DNA of 11,970 nucleotides, taken from Candidatus Zixiibacteriota bacterium (lineage in GTDB: Bacteria > Zixibacteria > MSB-5A5 > JAUVRN01). A program made the position numbers and the translations under genes. Position 1 is the first letter of the stretch. Each line of letters starts with the position of its first letter. The DNA lies in assembly GCA_030597645.1 (NCBI GenBank), contig JAUVRN010000025.1, positions 1-11,970 of the forward strand. The letters are read 5' to 3'. This document shows positions 6,865 to 11,970 of this stretch, piece by piece. Below the pieces are notes generated by a model. It ran no database searches. It worked only from the letters and a program-made list of their open reading frames with translations, and had not been told where the DNA came from.

Positions 6865-9800
6865 ATGTCGAAACATCCAAAGCCGGCCCCGTGCGCACGG
6901 GGCACCAGGGTGCGTGCCTTCATCTTCGGGGCCCGCCCGCCTCGCATTCGCACCGTGCTGCTGCACGCGATCGCCGTCGTGATCGGCAGTCTGCCGGCTG
7001 CAGCCGTTCCGTCGCCTGCGTACGGCCAGTCGCAGAGTGACGCACGGTCTCCGGCGTTCGTGCCGGGAGAGGTCATCGTCGGATATCAGCCTTCCACCGA
7101 CGCGGCGGCGCGGCGACAGATGTACGCGGCCGCTTCCGCATCCGTGGTCCAAAGGCTGCCCTTCGTATCGGCCGATCTGATCCGCGTCGCTCCCGGATCC
7201 GAGCTGCAGGCGGTGACATCGTTGCTGGAACAGCCCGGCGTGGTCTACGCGGAGCCCAACTATCTCTGGCAGGCGGACTTCATTCCTACCGACGCCCATT
7301 TCGGCCTGCAGTGGGGACTGCACAACATCGGGCAGTCCGGAGGTGCCGTCGATGCGGACATCGATGCGCCGGAAGCGTGGGACCTGGCGACGGGGCGGAC
7401 GGTTCTGATTGGGATCATCGACACCGGCATCGACACCGCCCACATCGACCTGCGTTCCAATCTCTGGACTAATCCGGGCGAGATCCCCGACAACGGCGTC
7501 GATGACGACGCCAACGGCTATGTCGACGACGTGCATGGGTGGGACTGGGCCAACGCCGACTCCGATCCAACCGACGATCACGGCCACGGCACGCATGTGG
7601 CCGGCATTGCCGCCGCCGTTGGAAACAACGGGGAAGGTGTCGCGGGCGTGTCGTGGGATGCCCGCATCATGTCGCTCAAGTTCCTCACCGCGGACGGTGT
7701 AGGGGCCACGACCGGAGCCGTCAAGGCGATTGAATACGCACTCCGGGCGGGCTGTCGCCTGACGTGCAACAGCTGGGGCGGGGCGCCGTTTTCGCAGGCA
7801 CTTTACGACGCCATCGATTCGGCCCGGGCCGCGGGTATGCTGTTCGTCGCCGCCGCCGGCAACGATCGCAAGAACATCGACGTCACGCCTCATTATCCCG
7901 CAGGCTATGATCACGACAACATTTTCTCGGTAGCCGCCACCGATCACGCGGATCACATCGCCGACGAACCGCTATGGGGTTCCAACTGGGGACCGACCCG
8001 CGTCGATATCGGTGCGCCCGGAGTAGACATCTACAGCACGCTGCCCGGCGACACCTACGGGTACCTGGCCGGTACGTCCATGGCGGCGCCGCACATCGTC
8101 GGTGCTGCGGCCCTTCTCTGGTCGGAGCATCCGAGCCTCACCGCCGGCCAGATCAAGGAGCGCCTCATCGCCACTTCGGATCCCCTCCCGGACCTGGCGG
8201 CACGCACGTTGGGAGGAGGCCGCCTCAATCTGTTCGCTGCACTGTCCGAGTACGACGTGACGCCGCCCTACCGCGTGGAGGACCTGGTGGCGGAGCGCGT
8301 GGAGGGAACGCGCGTCACCCTCCGGTGGACGGCGACGGGCGACGACTCGCTGATAGGACGTGCCTTCCGGTATGACATCCGGGTAGCGCAGACGCCGATC
8401 GATTCGTCGGTGTTCGAGATAGCTGCGGCGGTGGCGGTGGAGGTCTCACCCACGGATGCCGGATCAACCCAGACGGTGACCGTAGAGGGGCTGACATACG
8501 GAACCGACTACTGGTTCGCGCTGCGCGTGGATGATGACTGGTTCAACCGCTCGGGACTCTCGAACGTGGTGGCGACCACCACAGGCCCGCCCCCTGTAGC
8601 CGAAATAACCGGCGACACTCTGGTGGTCTCCGTGCCGTCCGGCGATTCAGCCCACCGCATCGTGTACGTGGTCAACCACGGGCCATCCGAGTTGTTCTAC
8701 CGGGTCCGGACGGAGTTTCCGTTCGAGCGCGCCGGTTCGGCCACCGCCGCCGAAGCGTCGTCGGAGGTGCTGGACGTGATGCTGGTGTACGCGGACGGTG
8801 GTGCGCAGGTCCTGACCGAGATACTCGAGGCGGACTCCCGTACCGGCCGTGTCGATTCGTGGTTCGCCGGAGCGGCCGGTGGGTCCATTCCGCGCTTCAG
8901 GGATGTCGCCGGCTATGACGTCATTGTGGCGTGGAACAACAAGATCTGGGCCGACCGGTGGGAGATCGGCGCGCTCCTGGCCGACTTCATCGATTCCGGG
9001 GGCGCGGTGGTCACGCTCGTCGATGCCTGGGGCACCCGGCTCTTCGAGTCGCGCGGACGCTACTTCGACGACTCCACCTACAGTCCGTTCCGCTCCACAG
9101 GTGATCCGGTCTTCTTTGAGTCGCGGACTCTCGGCTGGCACAATGCGACCCACCCACTCCTTCGCGGTGTCAACTGGCTCGCCACGGGAAGCTACTACAA
9201 CCAGGTGGACGTGGCCGGCCACGTGGACCTGGTCGCCCGCTGGGACGACGGCACGCCGCTGCTGGCGGCCGGGCACCGAACGGTTGCCCTCAACGTGTGG
9301 CCCGGGGACGGTCACCACTGGCTCGGTGACTTTGCGACCCTCTTCACAAATGCCGTCGGGTATGCAGCGGGATCCGGTTTTTGGCTCAAGGCGGATCCGG
9401 CCGCGGGAGAAGTGGCGGTCGGTGACAGCGCCCGGATCGATCTGCTGTTCGACGCCACGGACCTGGTTGCCGGGTCGTATGCGGCCAACCTGGTGGTGTC
9501 GACCCCCGGTGCAGTCGCGAGCGCCGTGGAACGGGGTGCCACGCTTCACGTATCCGGGCAACCCCGACTCGAGGTCTCGGAGACACTGATCGAATTTGAT
9601 CAGGTGCACCTGGGATATCCCCGGTCTGTGCCCCTGGTATGCAGCAATCCGGGGACCGACATACTCTTCATCTCCGAACTCTCATCCGACGTTGCATTCT
9701 TCACCACCCATGTCGCACAGTTGATCGTGCCACCGGGTGCGGTAGAAACTCTCCTGGTCTCCTTCTCACCGGTGACCACCGGCGAGGTGTGGGGACGGCT

Positions 9801-11970
9801 GACCGTACGCTCCAACGACCCGGTTCAACCGGAGCGTGATGTCGTGCTTCATTCCCGAGCGTTCGAGCCGCCGGTCGCTCTGGCGGGTCCCGGTCTTGTG
9901 AGCGCAGACCTGTTCACGGGCGCAACGGCGTCTCGCACCGTAACGCTGATCAATGCCGGGGTGGGTGACCTGCAGTACGAAGTTCATGTTCGGGGATCCA
10001 CACCACCGGCACGGCAGCCCGGATCATCCGCAGACGCCACGTCCACAGAATCGGACGACGCGGAGGCGGTGACCATTCTCGCCTGGGTCCGGTATGCGGA
10101 TCTCGGGCCCGGCCACGAATTTCGCTCCCTGCTGGAGGCATTGTCCACGCATGCGGGTGACATCCGTCTCGATACGACGTCGATCACGGATCCCGTCGTG
10201 CTCGATTCGCTCCTGTATGACGTGGACGTGTTCCTCGTTCCGGAACAGGAAAATGCACTGCCGGACCTCGTGACCATCGGCGCCGGCTGGTCGATGATCC
10301 TCTCGGAGTTCGTCCGTCGCGGGGGCACCGTGATCTTCTGTCAGGAGTGGGCCAACGCCGACGGGTTCATCAACAGTACCGGGCTACTGGACGTCACCGC
10401 GGCCGGACGGGGCAGCCATGTCGCGTTGACTCCGGCGTTGCCGGAGCACGCGCTGCTGGCCGGTGTTCCTGACACGATTACAGGAACCAATCTGACGGCC
10501 TGGTACGACCTGCACACGGCCGACGCCCAGGCCGTCCTGCTCGATTCGGCATCAGGGCTCCCCGTCGTCATCGACCGGTCTCTGGGTGCGGGGTATGCCG
10601 TGATTCTCGGCTTCGACTATTACACGTACAATGAAGCGATGGCCATCATGTTGGCCAACGCCGTCCGCCGTGCCCGTCTCAATCTCTCCTGGGTGAGGGC
10701 GACACCGGCCGAAGGTGTGGTTCCGGGTGGTGACACCGTCGTGCTCACGATTGACCTGTCCGCATCCGGGCTTGCAGGCGATGACTACGACGCCGAAGTG
10801 GCGCTGCGCACCAACGATCCGGTTCAGCCTGTGGTGAGCGTGCTCGCGCATCTGTCCGTCACCGATGCACCCCACGTCGAGGCATCCGCCATCGGCATGG
10901 ATTTCGGCGACGTGTTTCTCGGTTCCACGGATACACTGATTCTCAATTTGAAGAACGGCGGCACACAGGTCCTGATCGTCTCGGCGGTCGAAGGCGGCGA
11001 CACGGAATTTGGTGTCGACCGCGCCGGCTTCGTTCTGGCGCCGGGCGACGAACGCAACTTGCCGGTCCGGTTCAAGCCGGCAGCGCTGGGACCACGCGCA
11101 GCGACCATAGCCATGGTCAGCAATGACCCCGACCAGCCGCGGCTCGAGATACCGCTCTCCGGCAGCGGCATCTCCGCGCCGGCTGTATCCTTCGACACGG
11201 ATCCTCTGGTGGCATCGCTGCAGGACGGCTTCACGCGGGTTGATACGCTGCGGATCGACAACGAGGGCGGCAGCGAACTGGCCTGGCAGCTCGACGTGAG
11301 GTATCCGGCGGCCCTCGACACGTCCGGGTTGCCCGGCGAGTGGGTCTTGCGGACGCCGTTGCCGGCGGGCCGGGTACAACACGCCGTGGTCGCGCTCCCG
11401 GATGGCCGCCTCCTGGTCGCGGGGGGGTGGCTCGAGGGCAATGAGCAGCGCGCGACCTGGCTCTATGATCCGTCCACAGATACGTGGACCGAGGCCGCAC
11501 CGCTTCCCAAGGTCGACATCGGGATGGCATCCGCCGTCGACACGCTTGGCCGGGCCTTCGTTTTTTCTGCGATCGACGATCGTTCGTTCCGATACGATCC
11601 GGCGGTGGATGCCTGGACGATCATCGACGAACCACCGGTTCACGTTGTGTGGGGCGCCGGCGCGGCCACGGCGCCGAACGGCCTCATATACCTGGTGGGC
11701 GGTGAGGGAGACCATCCCAATGCGCCGCTGGCACTTGTCCAGGTGTACGACCCGTATCGTGACTTCTGGCTGCATGCGACCCCCATGCCCACACCCCGTT
11801 ACGGCCTCGCGGTCGTGAGTGGCGCCGCCGGCCTGCTGTCCGCGCTGGGCGGGCGCACGGGCGTGGAGGCCCCGCCGCTGCGCACGGTCGCAGTGCACGC
11901 CCCCGCCACGGGCCGCCGCTCGGCCCCCCCCCCGGCGCCCCCCCGGCGCGTGCCCGTCCCCGCCCGCCCC
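6865..11970 (+). CDS. Giant secreted subtilisin-like (S8) protease, 3' end beyond the window
   Basis: One frame is open for 1702 codons to the window edge with no stop. It starts with a long basic n-region and a hydrophobic core (TVLLHAIAVVIGSLPAAA), with signal cleavage near residue 54. An I9-like propeptide follows (~64-135; PGEVIVGY to VVYAEPNY). The S8 domain (~142-460) has D186 in GIIDTGID, H241 in HGTHVAGI, oxyanion N333 in AAAGN and S405 in GTSMAAPH, so the protease should be active. Next comes an FnIII-like domain (~468-574). The remainder is a ~436-residue super-repeat: split beta-sandwich with a Rossmann/GATase-like insert (577-900), ASH-like (900-1003), the same again (1004-1335, 1335-1435), then a third split sandwich holding Kelch blades from ~1490. 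The ATG at 6865 has no clear Shine-Dalgarno. An in-frame GTG at 6910 would give a more normal signal peptide, and a GTG at 6808 is also possible. The likely role is extracellular or surface protein degradation. The C-terminus, with any sorting domain, is missing. Confidence 0.93.
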   Translation, partial: MSKHPKPAPCARGTRVRAFIFGARPPRIRTVLLHAIAVVIGSLPAAAVPSPAYGQSQSDARSPAFVPGEVIVGYQPSTDAAARRQMYAAASASVVQRLPFVSADLIRVAPGSELQAVTSLLEQPGVVYAEPNYLWQADFIPTDAHFGLQWGLHNIGQSGGAVDADIDAPEAWDLATGRTVLIGIIDTGIDTAHIDLRSNLWTNPGEIPDNGVDDDANGYVDDVHGWDWANADSDPTDDHGHGTHVAGIAAAVGNNGEGVAGVSWDARIMSLKFLTADGVGATTGAVKAIEYALRAGCRLTCNSWGGAPFSQALYDAIDSARAAGMLFVAAAGNDRKNIDVTPHYPAGYDHDNIFSVAATDHADHIADEPLWGSNWGPTRVDIGAPGVDIYSTLPGDTYGYLAGTSMAAPHIVGAAALLWSEHPSLTAGQIKERLIATSDPLPDLAARTLGGGRLNLFAALSEYDVTPPYRVEDLVAERVEGTRVTLRWTATGDDSLIGRAFRYDIRVAQTPIDSSVFEIAAAVAVEVSPTDAGSTQTVTVEGLTYGTDYWFALRVDDDWFNRSGLSNVVATTTGPPPVAEITGDTLVVSVPSGDSAHRIVYVVNHGPSELFYRVRTEFPFERAGSATAAEASSEVLDVMLVYADGGAQVLTEILEADSRTGRVDSWFAGAAGGSIPRFRDVAGYDVIVAWNNKIWADRWEIGALLADFIDSGGAVVTLVDAWGTRLFESRGRYFDDSTYSPFRSTGDPVFFESRTLGWHNATHPLLRGVNWLATGSYYNQVDVAGHVDLVARWDDGTPLLAAGHRTVALNVWPGDGHHWLGDFATLFTNAVGYAAGSGFWLKADPAAGEVAVGDSARIDLLFDATDLVAGSYAANLVVSTPGAVASAVERGATLHVSGQPRLEVSETLIEFDQVHLGYPRSVPLVCSNPGTDILFISELSSDVAFFTTHVAQLIVPPGAVETLLVSFSPVTTGEVWGRLTVRSNDPVQPERDVVLHSRAFEPPVALAGPGLVSADLFTGATASRTVTLINAGVGDLQYEVHVRGSTPPARQPGSSADATSTESDDAEAVTILAWVRYADLGPGHEFRSLLEALSTHAGDIRLDTTSITDPVVLDSLLYDVDVFLVPEQENALPDLVTIGAGWSMILSEFVRRGGTVIFCQEWANADGFINSTGLLDVTAAGRGSHVALTPALPEHALLAGVPDTITGTNLTAWYDLHTADAQAVLLDSASGLPVVIDRSLGAGYAVILGFDYYTYNEAMAIMLANAVRRARLNLSWVRATPAEGVVPGGDTVVLTIDLSASGLAGDDYDAEVALRTNDPVQPVVSVLAHLSVTDAPHVEASAIGMDFGDVFLGSTDTLILNLKNGGTQVLIVSAVEGGDTEFGVDRAGFVLAPGDERNLPVRFKPAALGPRAATIAMVSNDPDQPRLEIPLSGSGISAPAVSFDTDPLVASLQDGFTRVDTLRIDNEGGSELAWQLDVRYPAALDTSGLPGEWVLRTPLPAGRVQHAVVALPDGRLLVAGGWLEGNEQRATWLYDPSTDTWTEAAPLPKVDIGMASAVDTLGRAFVFSAIDDRSFRYDPAVDAWTIIDEPPVHVVWGAGAATAPNGLIYLVGGEGDHPNAPLALVQVYDPYRDFWLHATPMPTPRYGLAVVSGAAGLLSALGGRTGVEAPPLRTVAVHAPATGRRSAPPPAPPRRVPVPARP
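6886..6903. repeat. 18-bp perfect palindrome at the 5' end of the protease gene
   Basis: GCCCCGTGCGCACGGGGC is a perfect inverted repeat with 9-bp arms and no spacer. It starts 21 bases after the A of the chosen ATG (6865) and ends 6 bases before the alternative GTG start (6910). It could act as a dimeric-regulator operator or as an mRNA hairpin at the translation start region. It could also be a chance product of high GC content. Confidence 0.5.
8593..11970 (+). repeat. Tandem super-repeat in the subtilase, about 436 codons per unit
   Basis: Unit 1 covers 8593-9873, unit 2 covers 9874-11169, and unit 3 starts at 11170 and is cut by the window end. Equivalent landmarks recur at a constant offset. 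The N-G turn of the first half-domain is at residues 604, 1030 and 1466. The tryptophan opening the second half-domain (W..A.PA.G) is at 840 and 1276. The SNDP-QP motif of the ASH-like domain is at 983 and 1419. Protein identity between units is low, so this is an old duplication or repeated domain recruitment. A TNDPVQP motif at 1316 falls in the strand equivalent to residue 880. Confidence 0.75.
11901..11970. other. GC-saturated, C-run-rich window end, probably low-quality sequence
   Basis: Only 4 of these 70 bases are A or T (908, 920, 951 and 957 in the 11000 numbering). There is a run of ten C (11924-11933) and one of seven C (11938-11944). The translated Kelch blade decays here: HAPATGRRSAPPPAPPRR stands where a Kelch blade would be expected to read approximately YDPATGRWSxxPPMPxPR. 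The reading frame remains open but the residues from about 1650 onward should not be trusted. Confidence 0.75.

Noticed and set aside
6742..7956. 404-codon minus-strand open frame
   Set aside because: It is antisense to the subtilase signal, propeptide and catalytic domain (Asp186 and His241 motifs), so it is a shadow.
8647..9609. 320-codon minus-strand open frame
   Set aside because: It is antisense to the subtilase unit-1 domains and shows no recognisable motif.
10552..11898. 448-codon minus-strand open frame
   Set aside because: It is antisense to the unit-2/ASH/Kelch part of the subtilase, where domain motifs on the plus strand are clear. Its Arg/His/Gly-rich composition is typical of a GC-rich shadow frame.

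Overview
The window is GC-rich (roughly 60-65% by eye) and comes from a Gram-negative bacterium, judged by an outer-membrane-type lipoprotein signal and by exported peptidases that carry Sec signals. The mix of an ADP-glucose glycogen synthase linked to a GalT-like enzyme, an exported S9 peptidase, and a giant secreted subtilase with ASH-like, beta-sandwich and Kelch modules fits the FCB group and neighbouring phyla (Gemmatimonadota, Eisenbacteria, Latescibacterota, Zixibacteria, Krumholzibacteriota and relatives). I cannot fix the phylum from the sequence alone. Promoters look like ordinary sigma-70 sites of the TTGAC-N16/18-TAnnnT type.

Left part (1-3423), all on the minus strand. A galT-like gene, glgA and greA are close-packed (24-bp and 50-bp gaps) and read leftward from one good promoter at 3468-3496. 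They probably form one transcript that links sugar-phosphate/ADP-glucose chemistry and glycogen synthesis with a transcription elongation factor. Beyond greA, tRNA-Gly(GCC) and tRNA-Cys(GCA) follow on the same strand, with their own strong promoter immediately before tRNA-Gly. I identify nothing in positions 1-71.

Middle part (3424-6690), plus strand. A divergent promoter region (3424-3658) serves galT on one side and an unrecognised 337-aa lipoprotein on the other. The lipoprotein ends in an 18-bp tandem repeat coding for DST(A/V)AP units. It is followed by an exported S9 prolyl-oligopeptidase-family peptidase with an intact Ser-Asp-His triad.

Right part (6865-11970), plus strand. One open frame of at least 1702 codons runs off the window end. 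It encodes a secreted S8 subtilisin-like protease with signal peptide, propeptide, intact catalytic domain and FnIII domain. A long architecture follows that, on close reading, is a roughly 436-residue tandem super-repeat. Each unit has a beta-sandwich domain split by an inserted domain, followed (in the two complete units) by an ASH-like domain. The inserts in units 1 and 2 are Rossmann/GATase-like domains lacking an obvious catalytic site. The insert in unit 3 is a Kelch propeller. The last ~70-140 bases become almost pure G+C with long C runs, and the Kelch motif decays there, which looks like an error-rich contig end rather than biology.

The three plus-strand products are all predicted to be exported, so this side resembles a cell-surface or extracellular protein-processing locus. 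The minus-strand side is cytoplasmic housekeeping and storage metabolism.
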